A DNA stretch of 64,000 bases. It comes from Aureimonas sp. ME7. Lineage in GTDB: Bacteria > Pseudomonadota > Alphaproteobacteria > Rhizobiales > Rhizobiaceae. Under the pieces are notes generated by a model. It did not search any database, was not told the DNA's origin, and worked only from the letters and a program-made list of their open reading frames with translations. How positions within the stretch are numbered: position 1 is the first letter of the stretch; every line of letters starts with the position of its first letter. This document shows positions 25,834 through 36,445 of this stretch, piece by piece. The translations under genes and the position numbers were made by a program. Location of the stretch: contig NZ_CAJCKW010000001.1 in assembly GCF_903970965.1 (NCBI RefSeq), forward strand, positions 676,803 through 740,802, in the 5' to 3' direction.

Positions 25834-26843
25834 TGCGGCCTCCAGTCCGGCGCGAACTCGATCGGCAGTCCGGTTCGATGCGACTCGATCGCGGCTTCCA
25901 CCAACCGCTGCGCTTCCAGGCCGTCGGTAAGGTCGGCCAGGGGGCGCGAGCCGGTCTCGACCATCTCGGCGAAGGCGTTCATCTCGTCGCGGTAGGCCTG
26001 CGCGAAGCGCTCGATGAAGTAGTTCATTGGCGCCGCTGCCCATGCGCCTTCCGGCCGCGCAGTACGCATGGTGGTCTGGGGCCGGTTCTCGACCCAGAGC
26101 ACCTCTTCGGAACAGAGCGCCTCCAACCGCTGGTCATAGCCCATCGGGCCGCGACGGCAGTTGGTCACCTGCGCCAGGCGCCCCGACCGCGTCTTCAGCA
26201 CGATCATAAGCGTGTCGATGTCGCCAGCCGCACCGATCTCCTTCGAGATGAGACAGGAGCCGACGGCATAGACGGAGGCGATCTCCTCGTCGAGCAGGAA
26301 ACGCGCCATGTCCATGTCGTGGATTGCCGTGTCGCGGAACATGCCGCCGGAAGTGCGGACATAGGAGGCCGGCGGGGGCGCGGGATCGCGCGACTGCATC
26401 ATCAAGTGCTCGAGGCGCCCGGCGGCCCCGCTGGCGATGCGGTCCCTCACCGCCCGGAACGAAGCGTCGTAGCGGCGCTGGAAGCCGAGCATGCAGGGAA
26501 TGCCCGCATTGCGCACACGCTCGGCGAGAGCCTCGGTCTTCGCGAAGTCCAGGCTGATCGGCTTCTCGCAGAACACCGCCTTGCCGGCGTCCGCCGCGCG
26601 GGCGACGAGGTCGGCATGGGTGTCGGTCGAACTGGCGACCACGACCCCGTCGATGCGATCGTCGGCGAAGGCGGCGTCGGCGTCTACGACGCGCGCGCCG
26701 ATCTCGGTCGCGAGCGTGTCGCGGCCCGGCGATGCGACGGGATCGACGAGGTAAGCCACCTCGACGGAAGGGTGGGCCGCCGCATTGCGGGCATGGACCT
26801 GCCCGATGCGACCGGCACCGAAGATGGCGAGACGAATGGGCAT
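25830..26843 (-). CDS. idhA: myo-Inositol 2-dehydrogenase-type oxidoreductase
   Basis: A 337-residue Gfo/Idh/MocA protein of inositol-dehydrogenase size. NAD motif AIFGAGRIGQVHARN, FCEKPIS with the catalytic lysine, and GGMFRDTAIHDMDMARFLL with the aspartate/histidine pair, as in IolG/IdhA. It oxidises myo-inositol (or scyllo-/chiro-inositol) to the inosose with NAD+. A second IolG-type gene is at 33.3 kb, so the locus carries at least two. It follows iolB by 25 bases. Confidence 0.82.
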   Translation of the reverse strand: MPIRLAIFGAGRIGQVHARNAAAHPSVEVAYLVDPVASPGRDTLATEIGARVVDADAAFADDRIDGVVVASSTDTHADLVARAADAGKAVFCEKPISLDFAKTEALAERVRNAGIPCMLGFQRRYDASFRAVRDRIASGAAGRLEHLMMQSRDPAPPPASYVRTSGGMFRDTAIHDMDMARFLLDEEIASVYAVGSCLISKEIGAAGDIDTLMIVLKTRSGRLAQVTNCRRGPMGYDQRLEALCSEEVLWVENRPQTTMRTARPEGAWAAAPMNYFIERFAQAYRDEMNAFAEMVETGSRPLADLTDGLEAQRLVEAAIESHRTGLPIEFAPDWRPQ

Positions 26844-26868
26844 GTGGTCAGTCCTTCACTTGGAAAGG

Positions 26869-27675
26869 TCAGGCGTCGCGCTTCATGATCCACTCGACCG
26901 CCGGATCGGGCACGAAGCGCCACTTGCGCAAGGGGCCCGCCATGACGTTGAGGTAGTACATCTCGAAGCCGTAGGGCGCGCCGCAGGGATGGTGGCCGCG
27001 CGGCACCAGCACGACGTCGCCGTCGGAGACCGCCATCGTCTCGTCGAGCCGCCCGTCGTCGGTGTAGACGCGCTGGACGCCGAACCCGTCCCTCGGGTTG
27101 AGGCGGTGGTAGTAGGTCTCCTCAAGGTAGGTGATGCGCGGGAAGTCGTCCTCGTCGTGGCGGTGCGAAGGGTAGCTCGACCAATGGCCGGCGGGCGTGA
27201 ACACCTCGGTGACGAGGAGACTGTCGCAGAAATCCTCGTTCTCCATCGCGATGTTGTTGATGTGGCGCGTGTTGGTGCCCTTGCCGCGCTCCGTCAGCGT
27301 GATGCCGTCAGGCCCGATGCGCCGCGCCTCATAGCCACTCTTCCCTGGTGCCGAGCAGACCGCGATCGTGCAGTCGGTCTCGGCGACCGCTTCCCAGTCC
27401 TCTCCGTTCGGAACGTAGAGGCAGTGCGGCGGCGTCTTCTCGAAGACGTCCATCCGCTCGCCGAGGGTGCCCCATTCGCGGCCCGCTGCCGTAATGGAGG
27501 CCTTGCCCTCGACCATGACTAGGATGACCTCGCTGGCGCCGGTCGGCTCGGCGGCCCGCTCGCCCGCCCGCAAGCGATAGAGCGAGAAGCCGACATAGCG
27601 CCAGCCCGCCGATTGCGGGGTGATCTCGTGCACCTTGCCGTGGGTGCCGAAGGGCTTGCGGAGCAGTGGCGACAT
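26869..27675 (-). CDS. iolB: 5-deoxy-glucuronate isomerase
   Basis: A 268-residue cupin-type isomerase: LLRKPFGTHGKVHEITPQSAGW at the start, a metal site HWSSYPSHRHDEDDFPR and a second cupin core VVLVPRGHHPCGAPYG. This is the IolB pattern across its full length (family about 265-270 residues). It converts 5-deoxy-D-glucuronate to 2-deoxy-5-keto-D-gluconate in inositol breakdown. ATG 27675 sits 23 bases after iolE; upstream in-frame starts lie inside iolE. Cytoplasmic. Confidence 0.95.
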   Translation of the reverse strand: MSPLLRKPFGTHGKVHEITPQSAGWRYVGFSLYRLRAGERAAEPTGASEVILVMVEGKASITAAGREWGTLGERMDVFEKTPPHCLYVPNGEDWEAVAETDCTIAVCSAPGKSGYEARRIGPDGITLTERGKGTNTRHINNIAMENEDFCDSLLVTEVFTPAGHWSSYPSHRHDEDDFPRITYLEETYYHRLNPRDGFGVQRVYTDDGRLDETMAVSDGDVVLVPRGHHPCGAPYGFEMYYLNVMAGPLRKWRFVPDPAVEWIMKRDA

Positions 27676-27698
27676 GACCTGACCTCTCCTTCGCGCGC

Positions 27699-28604
27699 CT
27701 AAGCCGCAGCCTTGTCCAGTCCGACCTTGCGCGCCAGATGCTTCAAGGCTTGGTAGCCCATGCTCTGGTACTGGAACGGCTTGCGCACGAGGCTGTCCTG
27801 CTCGGCCTCGATCACCAGCCAACCCTCGTAGCCATGCTTCGCCGCGATCGCGAGCACCGGCTCGAAGGCGACGCAACCCTCCGGATCGCCGGGCACCGTG
27901 AAGGCGCCGCGCCGGACGCCCTCGAGGAAGCTGAGGCCCTGTTCGCGCACCTCGGCCATGATGGCGGGGCGGACGTTCTTGGCATGGATGTGCGTCACGC
28001 GGTCCATGTAGCGCTCGGCGATCTCGGCCGGATCGGCGCCGCCGAACGTGCAGTGCCCGGTGTCGAGGAGCAGACGCGTATTAGGGCCGGCCATCGCCAT
28101 GAAGCGGTGGATGTCGTCGGCCGACTCGATGATCGTGCCCATGTGGTGGTGGTAGCCCATCTTCACCCCTTGGGCCGCAGCGTGGGCCGACAGGGCCTCG
28201 TAGCCCGTCGAGAAACGCTCCCACTCGGCGTCGGTCATGATCGGCCGGTCGTTTACCGCCGTGTCGTCGCGACCGTGGACGGTGTTGGAGCATTCGCAGG
28301 CGTTGATGTGGTCGCCGCCGGCGCCCCGCACCATGTCGATATAGCCCTGGAGCGCGGCCTTCTCGGTCTCGATGTCGTTCACGAGGAGGTTGGTCGAGTG
28401 CCAGCCGGCGGCGAAGCGGAGGCCGTAGGCGGCGAGCGCCGCCTTCAGCGCCGTGCCCTCGTCCGGCATCTTGTGCCCCTTCTCGATCCCGTCGAAGCCG
28501 ATCTGACGGCAGTCGGACAGGCAGTCGTCGAGGGTGAGATGCGCGCCGATGGTATGGTCGTCGTCGTTCGACCAGGCGATCGGGTTGGTGCCGTAGAGGA
28601 TCAT
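27699..28604 (-). CDS. iolE: myo-Inosose-2 dehydratase
   Basis: A 301-residue TIM-barrel protein that fits IolE from end to end: [62 protein letters not shown] and [14 protein letters not shown]. The barrel carries the Mn2+/Co2+ ligands of this class. It dehydrates scyllo-inosose to 3D-trihydroxycyclohexane-1,2-dione, the substrate of IolD. It is followed by iolB and preceded by iolD with a 73-base gap. Confidence 0.95.
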   Translation of the reverse strand: MILYGTNPIAWSNDDDHTIGAHLTLDDCLSDCRQIGFDGIEKGHKMPDEGTALKAALAAYGLRFAAGWHSTNLLVNDIETEKAALQGYIDMVRGAGGDHINACECSNTVHGRDDTAVNDRPIMTDAEWERFSTGYEALSAHAAAQGVKMGYHHHMGTIIESADDIHRFMAMAGPNTRLLLDTGHCTFGGADPAEIAERYMDRVTHIHAKNVRPAIMAEVREQGLSFLEGVRRGAFTVPGDPEGCVAFEPVLAIAAKHGYEGWLVIEAEQDSLVRKPFQYQSMGYQALKHLARKVGLDKAAA

Positions 28605-28677
28605 GTCGGATTCTTCCCTTCGGCCGGAGCGCCGGACCGAGTGCGATGACGTGATGGGACGGGACGCAGGCGGCGGG

Positions 28678-30513
28678 TCAGTTGAAGGTTCTCTGGAGGG
28701 CCGCGCTGGCGTCGTAGCGGCGGCGCGCTTCCTCCAGCCGCTCGGGACCGCCGGTCTGGGGCACGGCGACGTCCCACCAGTGGCCGCCCGCCCCGGTGCC
28801 CGGCACCGCGTCGGTGTCGATCAGGACGACGGTCGGCACGTCCCGGCCGCGCGCGGCTGCGATCTCGGCCTCGAGAGCCGCGAGATCGGCCACCTTGACG
28901 GCATGCGCCCCCATCGAGCGGGCATGCGAGACGAAGTTGATCTCCGGCTGCGTCTCGACGTTGGAGTCCTTGTACATGTTGTTGAACTCGGCCCCGCCGC
29001 ACTCGATCTGCAGGCGGTTAATGCAGCCGTAGCCGCGGTTGTCGGTGAGGACGACCGTGAAGGGGATCCTGCGCATCACGGCGGTCGCCAGCTCGGAGTT
29101 GGCCATCATGTAGGAGCCGTCGCCGACGAAGCAGACGACTTCCTTCTGCGGGCAGGCGATCTTGATGCCCATGGCGCCGGCGAGCTCGTAGCCCATGCAG
29201 GAGAAGCCGTATTCCATGTGGTAGCCGCCCCGGGCCGACTGCCACAGGACCTGGAGCGCTCCCGGCATCGTGCCGGCCGCGCACATGACGACGGTGTTCT
29301 CGCCTGCCGTGCGCTGGACGGCGCCGATCACCTGCGCGTCGGTCGGCAGCTGGTTGCCGCCGCCCAACGGCGCGTCGGTGACACGCTTGACCTCCGAGAG
29401 CCAAGCCTCCTTGGCGGCGGGATCGTGGGCGTCGAAGCGCAGGTCGCCAAGCGCGTCCGACAGCTTCTCCAGCGCCACCCGGGCGTCCGAAACGAGCGGC
29501 ACGGCCAAGTGTTTGCTCGCGTCGTAGGGGTGGAGATTGACCGACACGAGCCGGCGACCCGCGTTCTGGAACAGGGACCAAGAGCCGGTGGTGAAATCCT
29601 GGAACCGCGTTCCGACGCCGATCACCAGGTCGGCCGCACGGCAGATCTCGTTGGCGCAATCGGAGCCGGTCACACCCGGCGAGCCGAAGTTCAGGGAATG
29701 GTCGGCGGCAAGGCCCCCCTTGCCGGACTGGGTCTCCACGAAGGGGATGTTGTGCCGCTCGACGAAATTCGCCAGCGCATCCTCGGCCTGCGAGTAGAGG
29801 ACGCCGCCGCCCGAGACGATCACCGGGCGTGACGCCTGCGCGATCAGGGCAGCCACGTCCGCGACCTCGCGCATGTCCGGCTCCGGCCTCCGGATGCGCC
29901 AGGTGCGCGGTTCGAAGAAGTCGGCGGGGTAGTCGAACATCTCCGCCTGCACGTCCTGGCAGAAGGCGAGCACGACGGGCCCGGCGTTCTGCGGGTCGGT
30001 CATCACGCTGATCGCGCGCGGAAGCGCGGTCAGCAGGTGTTCGGGACGCGTGATGCGGTCGTAGTAGCGGCTGACGGGGCGGAAGCAGTCGTTGGCCGAA
30101 ACCGTCCCGTCGTCGAAATCCTCGACCTGCTGCAGAACGGGATCGGGGCGGCGGTTGGCGAAGACGTCGCCGGGGATCAGGAGGATGGGCAGCCTGTTCA
30201 CATGCGCGAGCGCCGCCGCCGTCACCATGTTGAGCGCGCCGGGACCGATCGACGAAGTGACGGCCATCGCGCGTCGGCGCTGCTTGGCCTTCGCGTAGGC
30301 GATAGCCGCGTGAGCCATGGTCTGCTCGTTCTGGCCACGCCAGGTCGGCAGCGCGTCGCCGATGCCGTGGAGCGCCTCGCCGATGCCCGCCACGTTTCCG
30401 TGGCCGAAGATCGCCCAGACGCCCTCGATGAAGCGTTCGCCGTCCTCGGTCATCTGCACCGAAAGCCAGCGCATCATGGCCTGCGCGGCGGTGAGCCGGA
30501 TGGTCTCGGTCAT
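28678..30513 (-). CDS. iolD: 3D-(3,5/4)-trihydroxycyclohexane-1,2-dione hydrolase
   Basis: A 611-residue thiamine-diphosphate enzyme. The N-terminal Pyr domain ([14 protein letters not shown]), a central domain and the C-terminal PP domain with the TPP-binding motif GDGSYMM...N ([17 protein letters not shown] ... TDNRGYGCI) are all present. It opens the ring of the dione to 5-deoxy-glucuronate. Its ATG (30513) overlaps the iolC stop by one base (ATGA), giving translational coupling. A much longer open frame to 31209 is only the shadow of iolC. Confidence 0.95.
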   Translation of the reverse strand: MTETIRLTAAQAMMRWLSVQMTEDGERFIEGVWAIFGHGNVAGIGEALHGIGDALPTWRGQNEQTMAHAAIAYAKAKQRRRAMAVTSSIGPGALNMVTAAALAHVNRLPILLIPGDVFANRRPDPVLQQVEDFDDGTVSANDCFRPVSRYYDRITRPEHLLTALPRAISVMTDPQNAGPVVLAFCQDVQAEMFDYPADFFEPRTWRIRRPEPDMREVADVAALIAQASRPVIVSGGGVLYSQAEDALANFVERHNIPFVETQSGKGGLAADHSLNFGSPGVTGSDCANEICRAADLVIGVGTRFQDFTTGSWSLFQNAGRRLVSVNLHPYDASKHLAVPLVSDARVALEKLSDALGDLRFDAHDPAAKEAWLSEVKRVTDAPLGGGNQLPTDAQVIGAVQRTAGENTVVMCAAGTMPGALQVLWQSARGGYHMEYGFSCMGYELAGAMGIKIACPQKEVVCFVGDGSYMMANSELATAVMRRIPFTVVLTDNRGYGCINRLQIECGGAEFNNMYKDSNVETQPEINFVSHARSMGAHAVKVADLAALEAEIAAARGRDVPTVVLIDTDAVPGTGAGGHWWDVAVPQTGGPERLEEARRRYDASAALQRTFN

Positions 30514-32423
30514 GCTTGTCTCCCATGCTGCGCGGCCTGTCGCGCCTCGTCCCAGATGCCGCACAGGCGCTCGAAGCGGCGGGTCATCTCGGCGACCGCC
30601 TCCTCGTCCCCGACCTCGCCCTTCATCCAGGCGCGCGCCGAGTCGCCGAAGATCGTACGGCCTACAGCGAAGCCCTTCACGAGGTCGTAGGAGGCGGCCA
30701 CGCGGAAGGACGCGGCGAGCTCCGCCTCCGGGGCGTCGAGGCCGAGGACCACGATGCCGCGCGTGTTCGCGTCGCCCGCCTCGATGGCGGCGATGACGTT
30801 CTCCCACGCCGCAGGCGTCTTCATCGGTTCTAGCTTCCACCAGTCGGGGTGAACGCCGATCTCGTAGAAGCGGCGGATGAGGGTGGCGTTCGTCTCGTCG
30901 TCGACGGGGCCGACCTTGGACGGAATGATCTCCAGGAGGAACTCGAGGCCGTTGCGGCGCGAGGCCTCGAACAGGCGCTTGACCGTCGCCTCCTGGCCGT
31001 CGCGCAACTCCGCCGTGTCGGTCGGATGGCAGAAGCAGAGGACCTTCACGACGTTGTCGCGTGCCCATTCCTCCAGCCCGCCGCAGTCGAGGCCGAGCTC
31101 GGGCTCCAGCGTCAGCGGGCGCGAGCCCGGCCACTCGCAAGGGCGGCCGATCCAGAGACCGGAGCCGGAGGCCGCATGGAGCGCCTTCCGGCCGATGCGG
31201 TTGTCGCAAAGGATGCCGTAGCCCTCCCGTCCGTCGCGCACGCGCAGCGCGGCCTGGAGGCAGAGCTCCTTGAAGGCTCCGCCCTTGGCGAGCGTGAAGC
31301 CCTCCATCTGCTCGAGCTGCATGCGATGGTCGAAGGCGAACACGTGCATCGACGACCAGTCGCCCTTGCGGTTCGTCGACCAGTGGAGCTGCTCGAGCTC
31401 AGCGTCGTTGCGCAGGTCCGGGCGGACCACGCCGCGCTTCAGGAAGAACTCGAGTTCCGCCAAGCTCGGGTAGGCGGGGGTGCAGCCGTGGCGCGACACG
31501 GCGAACGCGCCACAGGCGTTGGCGTACTCGAGCGCTTTCGGCCAGGTCTCGCCGTCGAGCCAGCCCTTCAGGAGACCGGCGAAGAAGCCGTCGCCGGCGC
31601 CGAGAACGTTGAAAACCTCGATCGGGAAGCCGGGGCCGGCCTGCCCCTCGTCGAGGCTCGACGAGATCTCGCCCTCGATGGCGACCGCGCCCTTGGCGCC
31701 GCGTTTGCAGACAAGCGTGGCGTTCGAGACCTTGCGCACGGCGCGCAGCGCCTCCAGCGTGTCGGTCGAGCCGCCGGCGATATGGAACTCCTCTTCCGTT
31801 CCGACGATCAGATCGAAGAGGTGGAGCGTCGACTGGAGCTTCTCTGTGACCTTCGCGCTTTCCACGAAGCGGCTCTCGCCCTCGCCGTGGCTCGCGACGC
31901 CCCAGAGGTTGGGGCGGTAGTCGATGTCGAGGGCGGTCTGCGCGCCGCCCGCCTTGGCAAGGCGCAGCGCCTTCATCACGGCGGCTTCCGTCCGGGGGTT
32001 CGACAGGTGCGTCCCCGTCACCACCAGTGAGCGGGCCTCGCCGAGGAAGGCCTCGTCGATGTCGTCCTCGGTGAGACCCATGTCCGCGCAGTTCTCGCGG
32101 TAGAAGATGAGCGGGAACGAATCCTCGTCACGGATGCCGAGGAGGACAAGGGCGGTAAGGCGCTCCTTGTCGGTCTTCACGCCACGCACGTCGACGCCCT
32201 CGCGGGACAGCTGCTCGCGGATGAAGCGGCCCATGTGCTCGTCGCCGACCGCGGTGATCACGGCGCTCTTCAGGCCGAGGCGTGCCGCGCCGCATGCGAT
32301 GTTGGTCGGGCTGCCGCCAATGTACTTGCGGAAGGACCCCATGTCCTCCAGCCGGCCGCCGACCTGCGCCCCGTAGAGGTCGACGCTAGAGCGGCCGATC
32401 GTGATGACGTCAAGGTTTCGCAT
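30510..32423 (-). CDS. iolC: 5-Dehydro-2-deoxygluconokinase fused to DUF2090 aldolase-like domain
   Basis: A 637-residue fusion. Residues 1-330 are a PfkB/ribokinase-type IolC: GGSPTNIACGAARLG (36-50) and the anion-hole/catalytic motif GAGDGFFAG (275-283, D278). Residues about 345-630 are a DUF2090 domain (FAFDHRMQLEQMEGF, EFLLEIIPSK, GVHPDWWKLEPM), a TIM-barrel related to class I aldolases. Kinase and aldolase steps (IolC, and the IolJ-type cleavage to DHAP and malonate semialdehyde) may therefore be on one chain. This fusion is usual in alphaproteobacterial inositol loci. No separate iolJ is in the window. Confidence 0.93.
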   Translation of the reverse strand: MRNLDVITIGRSSVDLYGAQVGGRLEDMGSFRKYIGGSPTNIACGAARLGLKSAVITAVGDEHMGRFIREQLSREGVDVRGVKTDKERLTALVLLGIRDEDSFPLIFYRENCADMGLTEDDIDEAFLGEARSLVVTGTHLSNPRTEAAVMKALRLAKAGGAQTALDIDYRPNLWGVASHGEGESRFVESAKVTEKLQSTLHLFDLIVGTEEEFHIAGGSTDTLEALRAVRKVSNATLVCKRGAKGAVAIEGEISSSLDEGQAGPGFPIEVFNVLGAGDGFFAGLLKGWLDGETWPKALEYANACGAFAVSRHGCTPAYPSLAELEFFLKRGVVRPDLRNDAELEQLHWSTNRKGDWSSMHVFAFDHRMQLEQMEGFTLAKGGAFKELCLQAALRVRDGREGYGILCDNRIGRKALHAASGSGLWIGRPCEWPGSRPLTLEPELGLDCGGLEEWARDNVVKVLCFCHPTDTAELRDGQEATVKRLFEASRRNGLEFLLEIIPSKVGPVDDETNATLIRRFYEIGVHPDWWKLEPMKTPAAWENVIAAIEAGDANTRGIVVLGLDAPEAELAASFRVAASYDLVKGFAVGRTIFGDSARAWMKGEVGDEEAVAEMTRRFERLCGIWDEARQAAQHGRQA

Positions 32424-32452
32424 GGCGGAGGCTCCGTTCTTTCGTTTTCAGG

Positions 32453-32479
32453 CATCCCGAACCAGCTCGGGCCGGGATG
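32453..32479 (-). terminator. Stem-loop between the iolI-like gene and iolC
   Basis: CATCCCG (32453-32459) pairs with CGGGATG (32473-32479) across a 13-base loop, 30-odd bases before iolC. No U-tract follows. It may reduce read-through or shield the transcript end between two parts of the locus. Low confidence as a true terminator. Confidence 0.3.
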
Positions 32480-32515
32480 ACGAGGCGCGACGGGGCGCCT
32501 CGCCGTCAGCCGTCT

Positions 32516-33304
32516 TCAGCTGGCGTTGGCGCGCACGAACGAGATGCTGTCACGCAGTGCCGCCTCGGGGTCGGCCAGCTCGTGGACCTCCTTCGAGAAC
32601 GGCTCGAAGGCGAAGGGGCCGCGATAGCCGGCCTTCACGAGGCTTTGGATCTGCGAGACGTTCTCAAGCCTGTCGCCGCCGTCCACCAGCACACGGTGGG
32701 CGTCCAGCATGTCGGCGACGGCCACGTCCGGCGCCGTCACGCCCGAGATGTGGACGAGATCCGTCCACTCCGGGAAGAACTCCGTTTCGCCCGCGAGATG
32801 GTGGTGGAACGTGTCGTGGAGCAGGCGGTAGACGCCTTTCCCTTCAGCGGCCTCTATCGCGGCGATCGCCTCGCGTTTGGTGCGAAGCGACGAAATCGGG
32901 AAGCCGAGAGGCTCCACGAGACCGGTCAGCGACCGCTCGCGGAGGATCGGCGCCATGGCCCGCAGGGCGGCGACGAGGTTGTCGAACGGCACCGTGGTTC
33001 CGTCGTTGAGCGGGCACATGACGAGCGCCTTGGCGCCGCAGGCCGCGGCGTAGTCCGCCATCGCCTCGGCCCGCGCCGGCAGGTCGCCCGACCAGACGTT
33101 GAACGGGTAGAGCGCGTTGATCGACAGGATCTCGACGCCCGCCCCTTCGGCCGCGGCCCGCACGTCGGCGGCCGGCACGGTGTTCACGACGTCCGGAATG
33201 TCGTTGCGGATCTCGATCTTGTCGACGCCGAGGCGGCCGACCATCGCGATGAAGTCGACGAGCGGCAGCTTGGGCGCGCAGATGTGGTTGATGGCGAAGT
33301 CCAT
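32516..33304 (-). CDS. IolI-like TIM-barrel inosose isomerase
   Basis: A 262-residue sugar-phosphate isomerase/epimerase-fold protein: AINHICAPKLPLVDFI at the start, then LVEPLGFPISSLRTK, HDTFHHHLAG, VHISGV and LVDGGDRLEN, which provide the E/D/H/E metal set. In size and barrel pattern it matches IolI/MocC-type 2-keto-myo-inositol isomerases that interconvert inososes. It lies between iolG and iolC. Exact isomer specificity cannot be read. Confidence 0.78.
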   Translation of the reverse strand: MDFAINHICAPKLPLVDFIAMVGRLGVDKIEIRNDIPDVVNTVPAADVRAAAEGAGVEILSINALYPFNVWSGDLPARAEAMADYAAACGAKALVMCPLNDGTTVPFDNLVAALRAMAPILRERSLTGLVEPLGFPISSLRTKREAIAAIEAAEGKGVYRLLHDTFHHHLAGETEFFPEWTDLVHISGVTAPDVAVADMLDAHRVLVDGGDRLENVSQIQSLVKAGYRGPFAFEPFSKEVHELADPEAALRDSISFVRANAS

Positions 33305-33328
33305 GATGCGGCCTTTCGGAACTCGGGA

Positions 33329-34339
33329 TCAGGCGTAGAGCGAGGGGCGCTGCGGTAGGGAGATCGGCACGATCCTGCCCTCCGCCTCCTGCGCTTCCAC
33401 GCAGGCGTCCGACGTGATGGCGGCGACATAGCCGTCCCAGGACGAGGGGCCCGACGCCGTGCCCTTTGCGGCGGCCTCGATGAAGTCCTGCAGCTCGACG
33501 TCGTAGCTGGCGACGAAGCGGTCCTTCCAGTCGGTCAGGATCGGCGTGGCGAGCTTGGCGTCCAGGCGACGGGTGACCGCCATCGGCTCGGGCAGCCGGG
33601 CAAGCCCTTCCTCGCCGACGATCTCGCACTGGATGTCGTAGCCATAGCGGCAGTTGACGAAGATCTCGACGTCGATGCGCACGCCCTTGGCCGTTTCCAG
33701 GAGGACGATCTGCGGATCGGCGAGCTTGGCGTGCGAGTGCTTCGACGCCTTGGGATAGACGACCTGGGCCGAGACGTAGTCGTCGTCCAGAAGCCAGCGC
33801 AGGACGTCGATCTCGTGGATCATCGTGTCGTGGATGGCCATCGGCGTGACGTAGCTTTCGGGCACCGACGGGTTGCGGTGCGCGGCGTGGACCATCAGCG
33901 GCGTGCCGATTTCCTCGTCCACCACGCGCTTGAGCATCCGGTAGCCCGCGTCGTAGCGGCGCATGAAGCCGACCTGGACGAGGCGCCTGCCGTCCGCGAC
34001 CTCGGCATCCACGATGCGCTTGGCCCCCTCGGCGGTGGTCGCGAGCGGCTTCTCGCAGAAGCAGGGCTTGCCGGCCGCGATCGCGGCCAGCACATAGGCC
34101 TCGTGCGTCGAGCCCGTGGAGCAGACGAGCACGGCGTCGACCTCGGAACTGGCGATCAGCTCTTCGCCGGTCGCGAAGACGGTGGCGCCCGGCGCGAAGT
34201 CCGCCTTCGCCTTCTCCGCCGCCTCGGGCGAGTAGTCCGAGAGGGCGACGATCTCGGCTCCCGCGAGAACCTGGGCGATGCGCCGCGTGTGGTCCCGCCC
34301 GATCATGCCGGTGCCGATGACCCCGATCCTGACAGTCAT
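33329..34339 (-). CDS. iolG: myo-Inositol 2-dehydrogenase
   Basis: A 336-residue enzyme with NAD motif [25 protein letters not shown] (catalytic lysine), FMRRYDAGY, and [19 protein letters not shown] with the D/H pair that binds the inositol hydroxyls. The length and these four motifs fit bacterial IolG/Idh closely. It performs the first step, myo-inositol to scyllo-inosose with NAD+. Start 34339 is five bases from the stop of the gene before it; an in-frame start at 34393 would overlap that gene. Confidence 0.9.
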   Translation of the reverse strand: MTVRIGVIGTGMIGRDHTRRIAQVLAGAEIVALSDYSPEAAEKAKADFAPGATVFATGEELIASSEVDAVLVCSTGSTHEAYVLAAIAAGKPCFCEKPLATTAEGAKRIVDAEVADGRRLVQVGFMRRYDAGYRMLKRVVDEEIGTPLMVHAAHRNPSVPESYVTPMAIHDTMIHEIDVLRWLLDDDYVSAQVVYPKASKHSHAKLADPQIVLLETAKGVRIDVEIFVNCRYGYDIQCEIVGEEGLARLPEPMAVTRRLDAKLATPILTDWKDRFVASYDVELQDFIEAAAKGTASGPSSWDGYVAAITSDACVEAQEAEGRIVPISLPQRPSLYA

Positions 34340-34344
34340 GGATT

Positions 34345-35250
34345 TCAGTCCTTCTTGAAGTACGTATCGAGGTTGCGCTGGATTTCGGTGCACATGAACC
34401 GCCCGGACTGGTCGGCCTTATCCTCCCAGGCGAAGACGCAGGAGGTCATGATCCCGTCGAAGCCGATCTCGGCGAGCGTCCCGAAGAAGTCGTCCCAGGG
34501 TACCTCGCCCTGGCCGATGTTCAGGTGCTGGTGGACGCGCGCGTTGGTGCCGGGCGGGTTCAGGATGTAGCGAAGGCCGGACGAGGCACGGTGGTTGAAG
34601 GTGTCGCCGACGTGGACGTGGGCGAGGACGTCGGCGCTTTCCTTCAGCATCGCCTTGGTGTCGTCGCCGAAGTAGAAGGTGTGCGGCGCGCAGTAGAGGA
34701 ACTTGACCCGCTTCGAGTTGACCGTGCGGATGATGTCGAGCGCCGGCTGGAGCGTCTCGCACCAGTCCTCGGGATGGGGCTCGACGTGGAGGTTGATGCT
34801 CTCGCGCTCGAAGATCGGCACGAGTTCCTCCATGGACCGCCACCAGGCGTCCTCGCAGGCCTCGATCATCGAGCCCGTGTGGCAGCAGTAGCAGGAACCC
34901 TTGTCCGGGTGCGGCCCGCGGCCGAACTCGGAGTTCATCGTGTCGACCTCGAGCTCGACGCAGATCTCGATGGCCCGCTTCCAGTGCTTCACCGCCGCCT
35001 GGCGCTCGGTCTCGTCGTTGGAGGCCCAGCGATACATCGGCAGGAGCGACGCGATGCCGACGTCGGCGGACTTCAGCGCAGCCTTCAGCGAGCGGACCCG
35101 CTCGGGAAAGACGCGGGGCGCCTTGAACCACTCGAGAAAGTCGGCGCGCGGGCTGAGCTCGATCCAGTCGAAGCCGAGCTCCTTCACCTTGTGGGGAAGC
35201 TCCTCGAGGCTCAGGTGGCGGTGCATGAACGGGTCGATGGCGATCTTCAT
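34345..35250 (-). CDS. Sugar-phosphate isomerase/epimerase-fold protein (IolH-like)
   Basis: A 301-residue TIM barrel: [67 protein letters not shown] and the acidic tail motif [13 protein letters not shown]. Metal-ligand positions are present. It resembles IolH-type proteins of inositol loci, whose reaction is not firmly settled. The extra cysteines ([11 protein letters not shown]) are unusual. Start 35250 is used; upstream in-frame starts carry an arginine-rich stretch. Confidence 0.75.
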   Translation of the reverse strand: MKIAIDPFMHRHLSLEELPHKVKELGFDWIELSPRADFLEWFKAPRVFPERVRSLKAALKSADVGIASLLPMYRWASNDETERQAAVKHWKRAIEICVELEVDTMNSEFGRGPHPDKGSCYCCHTGSMIEACEDAWWRSMEELVPIFERESINLHVEPHPEDWCETLQPALDIIRTVNSKRVKFLYCAPHTFYFGDDTKAMLKESADVLAHVHVGDTFNHRASSGLRYILNPPGTNARVHQHLNIGQGEVPWDDFFGTLAEIGFDGIMTSCVFAWEDKADQSGRFMCTEIQRNLDTYFKKD

Positions 35251-35367
35251 GGACGGGGACCTCTTGGGCGAACGGAAGGGGCACCGGCGCGAGGGCGCCA
35301 TGCGTCTCAAGGCTGGAAGGCGGATGGGGCTGTCGGCGGGGCGGGGGGCGCGGCGCGCGCCCGCCCG

Positions 35368-36405
35368 TTACCTGCGCTTCTTGTTGTTGCGGTAGACGTC
35401 GACCACGACGGCCGCCACGATGATGATGCCCTTCACGATTTCCTGGTAGAAGGCGTCGATCCGCAGGAAGGTGAAGCCGGACGTCATGGTGCCGAGGATG
35501 ATCGTGCCGATCACCGTGCCGGTGATGCGCCCGACGCCGCCGGCAAGGCTCACGCCGCCGATCACCGCCGCCGCGATGGCGTCGAGCTCGTAGCCGACGC
35601 CCATGCCAGCCTGAGCGGTCTGGGCCCGGGCGGCGGTGACGATCGCCGCCAGACCCGACAGGAGACCCGCGATGGCGTAGACCTTCACGAGATGGCGCTC
35701 GACGTTGATGCCGGACACGCGGGCTGCCTGGACGTTGGCCCCGATCGCGTAGGTGAACTTGCCGTAGCGGGTGTAGCGCAGCGCGATGTGGAAGATCACA
35801 GCGACGGCAAGGAACACGATCACCGGCCAGGCCTTCGTGCCGATGAAGGCGAACTGCTCGGACAGGCCGGAGACCGGCTGGCCGTTGGTGTACCACTTCG
35901 CCACGCCGCGGGCCGACACGAACATGCCGAGCGTCGCGATGAAGGGCGGGATCTTCGTGTACGCGATCAGGAGGCCGTTGATGGTTCCGGCTGCGAGGCC
36001 GACGCCGAGGCCGATGGCGATCGGCACGATCGCCGGCAGGTCGGTCAGCGACGGGTAGAGCGCGCGGGACCAGGCTGCCGACTGGGCGAAGCTGGCCGCG
36101 ATCATTGCCGTCATGCCGACGACCGATCCCGACGACAGGTCGATGCCCCCGGTGATAATGACCTGCGTCACGCCGATCGCGATGATGCCGACGACCGACA
36201 CCTGAAGGATCATGATGGTGAGGCGCTGCGGGTTCGCCAAGAAGCTCTGGCCGATGACGATCCAGCCCAGCGCCTCGATCAGGAGGGCGATGCCGACCAG
36301 CACCAGGAGGATGCTGACCTCCGGCGGGTAGCGCCGGTGCTTGCCCCTTTTGGTGGCAAGCGGGTGTGTCGCCTCCGCGGACGAATTCGGAGAGATGCTC
36401 CCCAT
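35368..36405 (-). CDS. Sugar/inositol ABC transporter permease (RbsC-like)
   Basis: A 345-residue membrane protein of the BPD_transp_2/RbsC family with about 9-10 hydrophobic helices. Hallmarks are [18 protein letters not shown] after the third helix, the central [14 protein letters not shown] loop that contacts the ATPase, and [18 protein letters not shown]. It forms the channel for the sugar released by the binding protein at 38.2-39.1 kb, powered by the adjoining ATPase. Context indicates inositol. Confidence 0.92.
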   Translation of the reverse strand: MGSISPNSSAEATHPLATKRGKHRRYPPEVSILLVLVGIALLIEALGWIVIGQSFLANPQRLTIMILQVSVVGIIAIGVTQVIITGGIDLSSGSVVGMTAMIAASFAQSAAWSRALYPSLTDLPAIVPIAIGLGVGLAAGTINGLLIAYTKIPPFIATLGMFVSARGVAKWYTNGQPVSGLSEQFAFIGTKAWPVIVFLAVAVIFHIALRYTRYGKFTYAIGANVQAARVSGINVERHLVKVYAIAGLLSGLAAIVTAARAQTAQAGMGVGYELDAIAAAVIGGVSLAGGVGRITGTVIGTIILGTMTSGFTFLRIDAFYQEIVKGIIIVAAVVVDVYRNNKKRR

Positions 36406-36445
36406 GTGTCATTTCCTCCCAGAAACGGTTTCGTCGGGACGAGGC

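Noticed and set aside
28678..31209. Extended iolD frame starting at 31209
   Set aside because: The extra part is out-of-frame iolC sequence; the ATG at 30513 matches the IolD N-terminus and overlaps the iolC stop.
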